A DNA stretch of 64,000 nucleotides, from the NCBI RefSeq assembly GCF_000319305.2, contig NZ_AMWJ02000002.1:2246001-2310000 (forward strand), read 5' to 3'. Numbering within the stretch: position 1 is the first letter of the stretch; the number at the start of each line of letters is the position of its first letter. Below the pieces are notes generated by a model. The model worked only from the letters and a program-made list of their open reading frames with translations. It searched no databases and was not told the DNA's origin. Made by a program: the position numbers and the translations under genes. This DNA comes from Pseudomonas bharatica CSV86. Its GTDB lineage: Bacteria; Pseudomonadota; Gammaproteobacteria; Pseudomonadales; Pseudomonadaceae. Below are positions 1 through 10,013 of the stretch, piece by piece.

Positions 1-45
1 TGCCTCCCCGGCATCGCCCTTTCGTCCTGCTGCAAACCGCGCCCT

Positions 46-246
46 TCAACCGTGCCAGATACCCGCCAGCGCATCGAGCTCCGCTTCGCTGATCAGGCCG
101 GCGGGATAACGCTCCGCCAGCAGCCGCCGTGGATCGGTCTTCCTGACCCGGATTGGTCCATTGTGTTTCAACCACTGCGCCAGTACCTGGAGCGCTTCAT
201 GGTTCATGACTGTCGGGTGCGAAGCCAACTCACGTGCAGTATTCAT
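46..246 (-). CDS. Small conserved-looking hypothetical protein (66 aa)
   Basis: I do not recognise a family. The frame starts with ATG at 246 behind a purine-rich GGGGAG about 12 bases upstream, and gives a compact charged protein with no signal peptide or membrane segment. Its helix-prone start (NTARELASHP) and basic centre (IRVRKTDPRR) might suit a small cytoplasmic regulator, but no function can be assigned. It is followed downstream by the window edge and preceded by about 200 bases without a gene that end in the aguA terminator. Coding status rests on the start signal and normal codon use. Confidence 0.55.
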   Translation of the reverse strand: MNTARELASHPTVMNHEALQVLAQWLKHNGPIRVRKTDPRRLLAERYPAGLISEAELDALAGIWHG

Positions 247-403
247 TTCACACGTACTCCCCAGAGCGTGAGTTGAGCAAACTACTCAAGATTTATGACA
301 AATCCGTGGGTCACCACGGGCCGTCCATCTTGTTACCGCTTTCCAGCTTTCGAATTAATACAAAAGCTATGCCACGCACCAAAGCCGCTTGTCGCCCAGG
401 CAT

Positions 404-432
404 AAAAAAACCCGTCGTAAGACGGGTTTTTT
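404..432 (-). terminator. Rho-independent terminator of aguA
   Basis: CCCGTC and GACGGG arms (411-416 and 421-426) enclose a GTAA loop and are flanked by A7 on the left and T6 on the right. It can therefore work in both directions. It lies 12 bases past the aguA stop codon. Confidence 0.9.
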
Positions 433-443
433 CTAACGTCGAA

Positions 444-1553
444 TCAGCGACGTGCCGGTGCCGGCTGTTGCTGGGTCAGGCAGTGGATGTTGCCACCGCC
501 CAGCAGCAGTTCACGGCCGGGCACCATGACGATCTCGTGTTCCGGGAACAGACGCGCCAGGATCGTCCTGGCCTCGGCATCGGCCGGGTCGTCGAAACTC
601 GGGGCAATGATGCCGCCATTGACGATCAGGAAATTCACGTAGGAACCGGCCAGCCGCGAGGAAGGGCTGCGCTCCTGGCTACCCGCAACCATGTCTACGC
701 CATCGCACTCATCCTGAGTGGCGTACATCGGCCCCGGAATAGGCATCTTGTGCACCACGAACGAACGCCCCTTGGCATCGCGCTGGCTTTCCAGCACCGC
801 CATGGCCGCACGGCAACGGCTGTAGTTGGGGTCATTGGAATCATCGGTCCAGGCCAGTAACACTTCGCCCGGGCTGACGTAACAGCAGAAGTTATCGACG
901 TGGCCATCGGTTTCATCGTTGTACAGGCCATCCGGCAGCCAGACGATGGTGTCCACCGCGAGGTTGTCGCGCAGGATGGTTTCGATCTGCTCGCGGTTCA
1001 GGTGCGGGTTGCGGTTGGCATTGAGCAGGCACTCCTCGGTAGTGATCAAGGTGCCTTCGCCATCGACGTGAATCGAGCCGCCTTCGAGCACGAAGCCCTC
1101 GGTGACATAACGCGCGGTGCGCTCCAGCCCCATGATCTTGCCGGCTACCTGCTCGTCGCGGTTCCAGGGCGCATAGAGGCCGCCGTTGAAGCCGCCCCAG
1201 GCGTTGAAGCCCCAGTCCACGCCACGCACTTCGCCGCTGCCGTTGATAACGAAGGTCGGGCCGGTGTCACGCACCCAGGCATCGTCGTTGCTCAGTTCGA
1301 CCACACGAATATTCGGCTCGTCGCCCAGGCGCGACACGGCGTTCTCATACTGCGCAGCGGACACGCCGACGGTCACCGGCTCGAAGCGGGCGATGGCCTT
1401 GGCCACGGCAGTGTGGGCAGCCTGGGCCGGCTTGCCACCCAGGCGCCAGTTATCCGGACGCTCGGGCCAGATCATCCAGACCTGGGTTTGCGGTGCCCAT
1501 TCGGCAGGCATATGGAAGCCATCGTCACGGGGGGTAGAGGTCAAGGTCTTCAT
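444..1553 (-). CDS. aguA: Agmatine deiminase
   Basis: This enzyme hydrolyses agmatine to N-carbamoylputrescine and ammonia in the arginine-decarboxylase route to putrescine. The 369-residue product has the usual family length. The peptidyl-arginine-deiminase fold signatures are visible: the acidic DDAWVRDTGP segment, the NDETDGHVDNFCC segment with the catalytic His, and the nucleophilic Cys358 in GGGNIHCLTQ. The frame is open 25 codons further upstream, but the ATG at 1553 has an AGGTG ribosome site and matches the expected N-terminus. The carbamoylputrescine hydrolase gene aguB is not adjacent here. Confidence 0.95.
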   Translation of the reverse strand: MKTLTSTPRDDGFHMPAEWAPQTQVWMIWPERPDNWRLGGKPAQAAHTAVAKAIARFEPVTVGVSAAQYENAVSRLGDEPNIRVVELSNDDAWVRDTGPTFVINGSGEVRGVDWGFNAWGGFNGGLYAPWNRDEQVAGKIMGLERTARYVTEGFVLEGGSIHVDGEGTLITTEECLLNANRNPHLNREQIETILRDNLAVDTIVWLPDGLYNDETDGHVDNFCCYVSPGEVLLAWTDDSNDPNYSRCRAAMAVLESQRDAKGRSFVVHKMPIPGPMYATQDECDGVDMVAGSQERSPSSRLAGSYVNFLIVNGGIIAPSFDDPADAEARTILARLFPEHEIVMVPGRELLLGGGNIHCLTQQQPAPARR

Positions 1554-1641
1554 GGGGCGCACCTGGGTGGATGATCGAGTGAGCGAATTTATATCCGATA
1601 AATATCGATAATGAAAGCTATTAAGCAAAAACGGAGCGCAT

Positions 1642-1683
1642 AAAAAAGCCGGATAACCCGATAAGAATCGGCTTTATCCGGCT
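1642..1683 (-). terminator. Terminator downstream of the aminotransferase fusion
   Basis: Ten-base arms AGCCGGATAA (1647-1656) and TTATCCGGCT (1674-1683) form a long hairpin. Read on the minus strand it is followed by a T run (plus-strand A6 at 1642-1647). It lies 12 bases past the corrected stop codon of the upstream gene and fits an intrinsic terminator. Confidence 0.8.
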
Positions 1684-1695
1684 GCGATTCACGAT

Positions 1696-4595
1696 CTAGA
1701 GGTCTTCTGACAACACCCGGGCAATGCTGTCCACGAAGAAATCGACGCTTTGACGAGTGGTGCACATCGGCGGCTTGATCTTGAGGATATTCAGGTAATC
1801 CCCGTGGGCTGCATGAAGATCCCCAGGTCACGCAGGCGATTGCACAGGGTCATGGTCTCCTCGGTAGCCGGTTCCAGGGTGTCGCGGCTGCGTACCAGTT
1901 CCAGGCCGAGATAGAAACCGGAACCATGCACTGCGCCTGCCAGCGGATATTCATCGACCAGTTGCTGCAGCCGCGCCTTGAAGTATCCGCCCACGTCACG
2001 GGCGTTTTCCCACAGCCCCTCCTCGGCCATCACATCCAGCACTGCCATGCCGATGCGGCAGCTCACCGGGCTGCCGCCGGCGGAGGAGAAGAAGTAGCCC
2101 TCGGCTTCCAGCGCTTCGGCGATGGCCCGGGTGGTGATCACCGCACCCAGCGGATGACCGTTGCCCATGCCCTTGGCCATGGTGATGATGTCCGGCACCA
2201 CGCCCTGCTCCTCGAAGCCCCAGAAATACTCGCCCATGCGCCCGTAGCCGACCTGCACTTCGTCGGCGATGCATACCCCGCCGCGCTCGCGCACCCGGGC
2301 ATAGACCTGTTGCAGGTAGCCCGGCGGCAACGCGATCCCGCCCGCATTGCCATACACCGGCTCGCAGATGAAGCCGGCCAGCTGGCGACCGGTGGCGTCC
2401 ACTTCGGCCAGGGTCGCCTCGACGTCGCGCACATAGTCGGCGGTGCTGTCGCTGCCTCGGTATTTGCCACGGTAGGTGTTCGGCGCGGTGACCGGGTGCA
2501 CCCACTGCGGCCGGGTGGTGAGGGCCTGCGGGTTGTCGGCGATGGACGTCGAGATGGCATCGGTAGCCACCGACCAGCCGTGGTACGCCTCGAGCACACT
2601 GAGCATGTCGCGCCCGCCGCTGGCGGCCCAGGCCAGGCGGATCGCCAGGTCGTTGGCTTCGGTGCCGCTGTTGACCAGGAACACCCGGTCCATGCCCTTG
2701 GGCGCCAGGGCCAGCAAGCGTTCGGAGAACTCGGCAATGGCTGCGTAGTGGAAGCGCGAGTTGGTATTGAGCAGCGACCATTGCCGGGCCGCTTCGCTGA
2801 CCATGCGCGGATGACCGTGGCCAAGTACCGCAACGTTGTTGAGCATGTCCAGGTAAGACCGGCCCTGAAGGTCGATCAGGTAGTTGCGCCAGCCGCGCTC
2901 GATCTGCGGTGGCTGCTGGTAATAATGCTTCTGCGAGCGGGCGAAGCTGGCGTCGCGGCGCGCCAGCAGGGCCTGCGGATCGCCAGGCAGCGTAGCATCG
3001 CAGTCGAAACCGAGCAGCGCCGCCGGCGAGGGGCAGAGCGCTTGCCAGGCCCCGGCCCGGGACGGCACGACAAACGCCGGCGGACGCAGGCCGGGAACCC
3101 GGCACAGTTGCACGGTGAGCGTACCCTCGACCCGGCCCAGCGACTGCCCGGCTTCGACCACCTGTCCATCGCTCAGCCCATCGCCACAGCCCCACAGCCA
3201 CAAGCCGGCCTGCGCGCCTTGCAGGCAGCCGGCATTCGGCCCTCCGACCTGCCAGGTTCCGGCGAACGGGGCCCGCACCTCGGCACCCGGCTCCAGGAGC
3301 AACTCCACCTGCAACGCGAAGGTTTCCGGCTCGCGCGGGGTGTCGATATGGGTGCGGGACAAGCGGTACTGACCATACAACGACGAGGCCGGTGCCGGCT
3401 GTTGCAGCAGCAATTGCCGGTCGATACCCGGTGTTTCCCAGTTGCCGGCGCTGTAATGCTCGCTGAGCACGCCAAGGTCGAGGCGAGTCACCGCCTGGCC
3501 GACCAGGCCAGGCAGCAGCGGCGTGCAGCCATCCAGGTCGAGCCCCTCCGGCTCCAGGCCCACGCTCTGCAGGATCGCCGCCTCCATCAGCTCGAAGGGT
3601 ACGCTGTCGGCGACGTCGAAGATTTCCCACTCATGGGCCAGGTTGTCGCGGATATAAGCATTGCCCGGCTCCACGCCCAGTTGCTGCTCGCTGCTCAGTA
3701 CCAGCACGGCGGCACGGGCGACCACCAGCGGCCAAAGCGCCTTGAGCTCGGCCTCGGTCAATGGGTTGATGGCGTGGTAGGCGGCCACCGCCGGAAGGAT
3801 GCGCAGCGGGTCGCCCTCGGCATGATGCAGCAGCGCCGCGCAGGTCACCGACAGGTCGGCGATGCGCCAGGTATGCAGCAGATCGCCGAAGTCGATCACG
3901 CCTTGCAGTTGCCATTGCCGCTCGGCATCACGCTGCCAGACCACATTGTCGTCGGTGATATCCAGGTGCACGGCCTGCGACGGCAAGTAGTCCCGGACCT
4001 GCCCCAGCAACTCGTGCGCGCGGGCCGACGCGGCCTGCAGGCGCGCCTTGCGCGGCCCCTCGGCCAGTACCGGCAACAGGTGACCGACCAAGGCCTGGGC
4101 ATGCCGTGGGTCCCATTGCAGGGTGCGGTCCAGGCCCGGGTGGCTGAAACCGGCCAGGGCCTGGCCGACCCGGGCGCACAGCGCACCCAGTTCTGCGACC
4201 AGGCGCGGGTCGATGTGCTTGAGGCGGGTCAAGGTCTGGCCGTCGATGTAGTCCAGCAACCGGGCACGCACCTTCTGGCCGTCGATATCCAGCGACAACA
4301 ACGGCTCGCCGGACACCGCCGCACGCACCCCGGGCACCGGCACGCCACGCTCGCGCAGATAGCCCAGGGCCGCGTGCTGGGCCTCCAGCTCCTGCGCCGA
4401 GTATTCGCCATGGCAAACCTTGAGCACATAGCGCCCCTGCTCGCTATCGACCCGGAAGTTCAGGTCCTGCTGGCTGCCCAGCGCCTGCAACCCACCGTCC
4501 AGCCCATAGTGCTGGTTGAGCAAGGCGCGGGCCTGGCGTTCGCTGAGGGTCGGGCAAGGTTGGCTGGCGCGTTGGACAAGCGTGCTGAGGGGCAT
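1696..4595 (-). CDS. Fusion of APH-like kinase and class III aminotransferase, with one-base frameshift near the 3' end
   Basis: This is a PLP-dependent class III aminotransferase fused to a kinase-like domain, probably acting on an amine or amino alcohol; the substrate is not known. Residues ~1-340 are an APH/choline-kinase-like fold with HLDITDDN and IDFGD catalytic loops. Residues ~410-550 form a beta-rich middle segment. Residues ~560-966 are the aminotransferase, with the PLP lysine in MAKGMGNGHPLG. The start at 4595 has a GAGG site. The frame stops early at 1791 after MQPTG. Adding one G at the four-base run 1800-1803 restores DYLNILKIKPPMCTTRQSV and a TAG at 1696, giving 966 residues. 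The gene is read divergently from the rml operon. Confidence 0.85.
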
Positions 4596-4808
4596 GGCGG
4601 AGACCTCGGTTTTTTTGCGGCTTATATCGCCATTTGCACTGACATTACGCAAGGGGGGTGGTTAAAATTCCGCACAATTCAGCGCCGCTCGTTGAATAAA
4701 ACGTGACAAAACGGTTATCCAGCGCAATGTGCTTGCACGGATCGGTATCTGCACACAAGCTATGCGCCTTTTTGCTCAATGTCAGTTATGGAAGAAAGGC
4801 AGCCCGAC

Positions 4809-5891
4809 ATGCGAATTCTCATCACCGGTGGAGCCGGTTTCATCGGTTCGGCACTGGTGCGCCACCTGATCAACAACACCAATCACGAAGTGCTCAACCT
4901 GGATAAGTTGACCTACGCGGGCAACCTGGAGTCGTTGACCAGCATCGCCACCAATACCCGCTACGAATTCGTCCAGGCGGATATCGTTGACCAGGCGACC
5001 GTCAGCGCGGTCCTGGAGCGCTTCCAGCCTCATGCGATCATGCACCTGGCGGCCGAGTCGCATGTCGACCGTTCCATCGACGGCCCTTCGGACTTCATCC
5101 AGACCAATATCGTTGGCACCTACAGCCTGCTGGAGGCCGCTCGTGGCTATTGGTCGAAACTGCCGGCCGGCGAACGCGAAGCCTTCCGTTTCCACCACAT
5201 CTCCACCGATGAGGTCTATGGCGACCTGCACGGCGTCGATGACCTATTCACCGAGACCACACCCTATGCGCCAAGCTCACCGTATTCGGCGAGCAAGGCC
5301 GCGTCCGATCATTTGGTCCGCGCCTGGCACCGCACCTATGGCCTGCCGGTTTTGCTGACTAACTGCTCGAACAACTACGGGCCGTTCCACTTCCCGGAAA
5401 AGCTCATTCCGCTGGTCATCCTCAACGCTCTGGCGGGCAAGCCGCTGCCGGTCTATGGCAATGGCCTGCAGGTACGCGACTGGCTGTTCGTCGAGGATCA
5501 CGCCCGCGCCCTGTTCAAGGTAGTGACCGAGGGTGTGGTCGGCGAGACCTACAACATCGGCGGACACAACGAACAAAAGAACATCGATGTGGTGCGCGGC
5601 ATCTGCGCCCTGCTCGAAGAACTGGCGCCACAGCGCCCGCAGGGCGTGGCCAGCTACGCCGACCTGATCACCTACGTTCAGGACCGTCCCGGCCACGACC
5701 AGCGCTACGCGATCGACGCCAGCAAGATCGAACGCGAACTGGGCTGGGTTCCCGAAGAAACCTTCGAGACCGGCCTGCGCAAGACCGTCCAGTGGTATCT
5801 GGATAACCTGGAATGGTGCCGCCATGTGCAGGACGGCAGCTACCAGGGACAACGCATGGGCACCACCGACTTCAAGGATTTGATTGCATGA
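4809..5891 (+). CDS. rmlB: dTDP-glucose 4,6-dehydratase
   Basis: This is the second step of dTDP-L-rhamnose synthesis, converting dTDP-glucose to the 4-keto-6-deoxy sugar with bound NAD. It is a 360-residue SDR-fold protein with the nucleotide motif TGGAGFIG near residue 6, HLAAESHVDRS, the HISTDEVYG segment, and the YSASK catalytic Tyr-Lys pair. ATG at 4809 is preferred over an in-frame upstream ATG because it gives the canonical MRILITGG start behind an AAGG site. It is the first gene of a four-gene operon; its stop overlaps rmlA as ATGA. Confidence 0.96.
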   Translation: MRILITGGAGFIGSALVRHLINNTNHEVLNLDKLTYAGNLESLTSIATNTRYEFVQADIVDQATVSAVLERFQPHAIMHLAAESHVDRSIDGPSDFIQTNIVGTYSLLEAARGYWSKLPAGEREAFRFHHISTDEVYGDLHGVDDLFTETTPYAPSSPYSASKAASDHLVRAWHRTYGLPVLLTNCSNNYGPFHFPEKLIPLVILNALAGKPLPVYGNGLQVRDWLFVEDHARALFKVVTEGVVGETYNIGGHNEQKNIDVVRGICALLEELAPQRPQGVASYADLITYVQDRPGHDQRYAIDASKIERELGWVPEETFETGLRKTVQWYLDNLEWCRHVQDGSYQGQRMGTTDFKDLIA

Positions 5892-6762
5892 CCAAAGGTA
5901 TCGTCCTGGCGGGTGGCTCCGGCACCCGCCTGCACCCCATTACTCTCGGCGTTTCCAAGCAACTGCTGCCGATCTACGACAAACCGATGATCTACTACCC
6001 GATCTCGGTACTGATGCTCGCCGGCATCCGCGAGATCCTGCTGATTTCCACTCCGCAGGACCTGCCGCAGTACCGCCAATTGCTGGGCGACGGCAGCCAG
6101 TTCGGTGTCGAGATCAGCTATGCCGAGCAGCCGTCTCCGGACGGCCTCGCCCAGGCCTTCCTGATCGGTGAAGAGTTTATCGGCAACGACTCGGTCTGCC
6201 TTGTGCTGGGCGACAACATCTTCCACGGCCAGGGCTTCACCCCCAACTGCTCAAGGCGGCCAGCCATGCCAACGGTGCTACGGTTTTCGGCTACTGGGTC
6301 AAGGATCCGGAGCGTTTCGGCGTGGTGGAATACGATGCCGAAGGCCGCGCCCTGTCGATCGAAGAAAAACCCAAGCAGCCAAAGTCCAGTTACGCGGTCA
6401 CAGGCCTGTATTTCTACGACAACGACGTGGTCGAGATCGCCAAGGCGGTCAAGCCCTCGCCGCGCGGCGAGCTGGAAATCACCGACGTCAACAATGCCTA
6501 TCTGAAGCGCGGCGACCTGCGTGTCGAGCGCCTCGGCCGTGGTTTTGCCTGGCTTGACACCGGCACCCACGACAGCCTGCTGGAAGCCTCGCAGTACGTG
6601 CAGACCATTGAGCATCGCCAAGGCCTGAAAGTAGCCTGCCTGGAAGAGATTGCCTTCCAGCACGGCTGGATCAGCTCGGAGCAACTGTCCGCCCGGGCAG
6701 AAGCCTTGAGCAAGACCGGCTATGGTCAATATCTGCTTGGGTTGATGAGCAAGACACGATGA
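5888..6762 (+). CDS. rmlA: Glucose-1-phosphate thymidylyltransferase, with one-base frameshift
   Basis: This is the first step of dTDP-L-rhamnose synthesis, joining glucose-1-phosphate and dTTP. The N-terminal half has the nucleotidyltransferase signature GGSGTRLHP and the metal-binding LGDNIFHG. After GFTP (about 6244) the frame runs into unrelated sequence, while the next frame continues the protein (LLKAASHANGATVFGYWVKD, then EEKPKQP). Adding one base at the C5 run 6240-6244 gives 291 residues, the normal family length. It overlaps rmlB and rmlC by four bases each, so it is translationally coupled. A base-calling error is more likely than a true pseudogene. Confidence 0.9.
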
Positions 6763-7304
6763 AAGTCACCACCAGTACGCTGCCAGAAGTTCTGATCATC
6801 GAACCGAAGGTTTTCGGTGATGCGCGAGGTTTTTTCTACGAAAGCTTTAACGAGCGGGAATTCGCTGCACAGACCGGCGTCAGCGCTCATTTCGTCCAGG
6901 ATAATCACTCGCGCTCGCAAAAAGGCGTGCTGCGTGGTCTGCATTACCAGATTGAAAATGCTCAAGGCAAAGTGGTGCGGGTCACGGCGGGCGAGGTGCT
7001 TGATGTGGCCGTGGACCTGCGCCGCAGCTCACCGAATTTTGGCCGCTGGACCAGTATTCGCCTTTCGGCGCAGAACAACCGACAGCTATGGATTCCGCCA
7101 GGATTCGGCCACGGTTTCGTGGTGCTCAGCGACGTTGCGGAGTTCCTCTACAAAACCACCGACTACTACAACCCCGAAGCCGAGCGCTGCGTGCGCTGGG
7201 ACGATCCGACCCTCGCCATTGACTGGCAGATCGAGGGCGCGCCGCTGCTCTCGGCCAAGGACCAGAATGGCAAGCTGCTGGAAGAAGCGGACCTGTTCCC
7301 ATGA
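6759..7304 (+). CDS. rmlC: dTDP-4-dehydrorhamnose 3,5-epimerase
   Basis: This is the third step of dTDP-L-rhamnose synthesis, a double epimerisation of the 4-keto sugar. The 181-residue length is typical. The cupin-type active-site segments are visible: DNHSRSQKGVLRGLHYQ with the catalytic His, and the WIPPGFGHGF segment, followed by the Tyr-containing FLYKTTDYY. Start and stop both overlap their neighbours by four bases (ATGA), so the operon order is rmlB-A-C-D. Confidence 0.96.
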   Translation: MKVTTSTLPEVLIIEPKVFGDARGFFYESFNEREFAAQTGVSAHFVQDNHSRSQKGVLRGLHYQIENAQGKVVRVTAGEVLDVAVDLRRSSPNFGRWTSIRLSAQNNRQLWIPPGFGHGFVVLSDVAEFLYKTTDYYNPEAERCVRWDDPTLAIDWQIEGAPLLSAKDQNGKLLEEADLFP

Positions 7305-8161
7305 GGATCCTTATCAGCGGTCGCAACGGCCAGCTCGCCCAGGCACTGCAACAGGCGCTGGGCGACCTCGGCGAACTGCACGTGTTCGGCCGCGACCAGC
7401 TCGACCTGGCCTATCCCGAGCGCATTGCCGAAAAGGTCCGCGCCATCGGCCCCGACCTGATCATCAACGCGGCCGCGCATACGGCGGTGGACCAGGCCGA
7501 AAGCGAGCCGCAAGCGGCCTTCGCAATCAATGCCACGGCCCCGGGCATCTTCGCCGAAGAAGCCGCGCGCCTGGGCGTCCCGCTGATCCACTACTCCACC
7601 GACTATGTCTTCGACGGCAGCAAGCAAGGCCGCTACACCGAGGACGATGCGACCAATCCCCTGGGCGTCTATGGCCAGAGCAAACTGGCGGGCGAACAGG
7701 CGATTGCCGCGGTCGGCGGGCAGCACCTGATCCTGCGCACCAGTTGGGTCTACTCGACCCATGGGCGCAACTTCCTGCTGACCATGCAGCGCCTGCTGCA
7801 AGAGAAGCCGGAACTGCGCGTGGTCGCCGACCAGATCGGCGCGCCGACCTGGGCCGGGACCATCGCTGCAAGCACCCGTCGGCTCATCCAGCGCTGGCAG
7901 GCCGGCCAGGCCGGCGCCTGGGGCCTGTACCACCTGACCGCGCAGGGTGAAACCTCGTGGTTCGGCTTCGCCCAGGCCATCGGCGAACAGCTCAAGGCCC
8001 AGGGCAGGCCCTGTGCCAACCTGGTGCCGATCCCGTCCAGCGAGTACCCGACACCCGCCCGCCGGCCGTTGAACTCGCGCCTCGATTGCAGCCGCCTGCA
8101 ACGCGAGTGGAACGTCAGCCAGCCCGACTGGCACCAGGCGCTGATCGACTGCCTGAAGTAG
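7301..8161 (+). CDS. rmlD: dTDP-4-dehydrorhamnose reductase
   Basis: This is the last step of dTDP-L-rhamnose synthesis, NAD(P)H reduction of the 4-keto group. The 286-residue product begins with the Rossmann motif MRILISGRNGQLAQAL and contains HYSTDYVFDG and the YGQSKLAGE catalytic Tyr-Lys pair. It overlaps the end of rmlC by four bases. A strong hairpin with a T run follows directly after the stop, which marks the end of the rhamnose operon. The product feeds lipopolysaccharide core/O-antigen or rhamnolipid synthesis. Confidence 0.96.
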   Translation: MRILISGRNGQLAQALQQALGDLGELHVFGRDQLDLAYPERIAEKVRAIGPDLIINAAAHTAVDQAESEPQAAFAINATAPGIFAEEAARLGVPLIHYSTDYVFDGSKQGRYTEDDATNPLGVYGQSKLAGEQAIAAVGGQHLILRTSWVYSTHGRNFLLTMQRLLQEKPELRVVADQIGAPTWAGTIAASTRRLIQRWQAGQAGAWGLYHLTAQGETSWFGFAQAIGEQLKAQGRPCANLVPIPSSEYPTPARRPLNSRLDCSRLQREWNVSQPDWHQALIDCLK

Positions 8162-8166
8162 CGCAT

Positions 8167-8194
8167 AATGCGCCAGATCCTTCTGGCGCATTTT
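8167..8194 (+). terminator. Terminator of the rml operon
   Basis: Perfect ten-base arms AATGCGCCAG (8167-8176) and CTGGCGCATT (8183-8192) are followed by a short T run. The hairpin ends only a few bases before the dctB start codon, so dctB transcription must depend on read-through or on a promoter overlapping rmlD. Confidence 0.8.
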
Positions 8195-8198
8195 CGCG

Positions 8199-10013
8199 AT
8201 GACCATGACCCCCAGCCTTCCCCGCCGCCCCCGCTGGCGCAGCCTCGCCCTTCTGGCCCTGTGCCTGGCGCCGTTGCTCTGGCCGCTGAACCGCCTCGCC
8301 GAGCACTACTACCAGGACGAACTGGCCAGCCAGAACCGCCAGACCCTCGACCTGTACGTCGCCAACCTGCTCGGCACCCTGCGCCGCTTCGAAGCCCTGC
8401 CGCAGATCCTCGGCGACCTGCCGACCCTGCGCGCCGTGCTGGCCGACCCGCTGCGCCTGGAATTCCAGACCAACGCCAACCGCAGGCTCAAGGAAATCAG
8501 CACACAGACCGGCGCCGAAGTCATCTACCTGATGGACGCCAAGGGCAACACCCTGGTCGCGTCCAACTGGGACAAGAAGGACAGCTTCATCGGCCGCAAC
8601 TTCTCATTCCGCCCGTACTTCAGCGACGCCACCGCCGGGCGCCTGGGGCGCTTCTTCGGCCAAGGCACCACCTCGGCCAAGCGCGGCTATTTCTTCGGCG
8701 CACCGGTCTGGGACAACGGCCAGGTAATCGGCGTCCTGGTGGTCAAGGTAGATCTCGACCATACCGAAACCCTTTGGGGCAAAAGCCCGGAACAACTGCT
8801 GCTGACCGACAGCAACGGCGTCGTGGTGCTGACCTCGCGTCCTGAATGGCGCTTCCGTGCCACCCGGCCGCTCAGTGATGAGGAGCGCCAGTCGATCACC
8901 GCGATCCAGCCCTACCCGACCCAGGAACCGCAGCCGCTCAACCTCGACCGCAAGGCCTGGCTGGTGCAGACCCGCTCGATTCCGGAGACCGGCTGGGAAG
9001 TGAACATCCTTGCCCCGCGAGTGCTGGTAGACCGCTCGGTAAGCACCGTCATGGCCGTCGGCGGCGCCACCCTGCTGGTGGTGATGCTGCTGGTCGGCCT
9101 GGTGATGCAGCGTCGTCGCCACTACATGGACCGCATCGACTTCGAAGCCCATGCCCGCCACGACTCGGAAAAACGCGTGGCCGAACGTACCGCCGACCTC
9201 GAAGGCCTCAATCGGCGCTTGAAGACCGAGGTACTGGAGCGCGAGCAGGCCCAGCAGGAGGCGGCCCGCGCCCAGGACGAGCTGGTCCAGGCCGGCAAGC
9301 TGTCGGTGCTCGGGACCATGTCGGCGAGCATCAGCCACGAGCTTAACCAACCACTGGCGGCAATCCGCAGCTACGCGGAAAACGCCGAGATCCTGCTCGA
9401 CCACCAGCGCATCGACGACGCACGCGGCAACCTCAAGCTGATCAACGAACTGACCGGGCGCATGGCCTCGATCATTGCTCACCTGCGCGCCTTTGCCCGC
9501 CGCGACCGCCATGCGCCAGAGAGCGTGGCGCTGCAACCGGCGCTGGACGATGCCCTGGCCCTGCTGGCCAAGCGTCGCCGGGCCATGGCCGTGGAGCTGA
9601 TCCGCGATTTGCCGGAAGCCACCCTGTGGGTCCAGGCCGGCGAGACGCGCTTGCGCCAGGTACTCGGCAACCTGCTGGCCAATGCCCTCGATGCCCTGAC
9701 CGAAAAGGCCAACCCGCGCAAGCTCTGGCTAAGTGCCGAACGCCGCGATGATTACGTCTACCTGACGATCCGCGACAACGGTCCCGGCTTTACCAGCCAG
9801 GCCATGGCCCACGCCCGCGAGCCGTTCTTCACCACCAAGACCCGCACCCAGGGCCTTGGCCTGGGCCTGGCGATCTGCGACACGCTGATGCGCGCGCTGG
9901 GCGGCGAGCTGCTGCTGGCCAACCACCCGGAGGGCGGTGCGCTGCTGACCCTGCAACTGCGCGTGGCCAAGCCCGGCGCCAATCTTCAGACTTCGGAGGA
10001 CTCCTTGGCATGA
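8199..10013 (+). CDS. dctB: C4-dicarboxylate sensor histidine kinase DctB
   Basis: This is a membrane sensor for extracellular C4-dicarboxylates that phosphorylates DctD. The 604-residue product has one membrane span at about residues 12-30, a large periplasmic double-PAS/Cache region (FRPYFSDA, RGYFFGAPV), a second span at about 283-303, a coiled-coil linker, the dimerisation box with His380 in SISHELNQPLAA, and the ATPase N, G1 and G2 boxes (DNGPGF, GLGLGLAI). A second in-frame ATG lies two codons downstream. The stop overlaps dctD (ATGA). No dct transporter gene lies next to the pair. Confidence 0.93.
   Translation: MTMTPSLPRRPRWRSLALLALCLAPLLWPLNRLAEHYYQDELASQNRQTLDLYVANLLGTLRRFEALPQILGDLPTLRAVLADPLRLEFQTNANRRLKEISTQTGAEVIYLMDAKGNTLVASNWDKKDSFIGRNFSFRPYFSDATAGRLGRFFGQGTTSAKRGYFFGAPVWDNGQVIGVLVVKVDLDHTETLWGKSPEQLLLTDSNGVVVLTSRPEWRFRATRPLSDEERQSITAIQPYPTQEPQPLNLDRKAWLVQTRSIPETGWEVNILAPRVLVDRSVSTVMAVGGATLLVVMLLVGLVMQRRRHYMDRIDFEAHARHDSEKRVAERTADLEGLNRRLKTEVLEREQAQQEAARAQDELVQAGKLSVLGTMSASISHELNQPLAAIRSYAENAEILLDHQRIDDARGNLKLINELTGRMASIIAHLRAFARRDRHAPESVALQPALDDALALLAKRRRAMAVELIRDLPEATLWVQAGETRLRQVLGNLLANALDALTEKANPRKLWLSAERRDDYVYLTIRDNGPGFTSQAMAHAREPFFTTKTRTQGLGLGLAICDTLMRALGGELLLANHPEGGALLTLQLRVAKPGANLQTSEDSLA

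Noticed and set aside
1926..4706. 926-codon open frame on the plus strand
   Set aside because: It is the antisense of the aminotransferase fusion, rich in His, Gln and Arg as expected for a shadow frame in GC-rich DNA, and resembles no protein.
8167..8194. Treating the hairpin before dctB as a dctB riboswitch or leader element
   Set aside because: It is a simple perfect stem with a T run, best explained as the rml operon terminator; no aptamer-like structure is visible.
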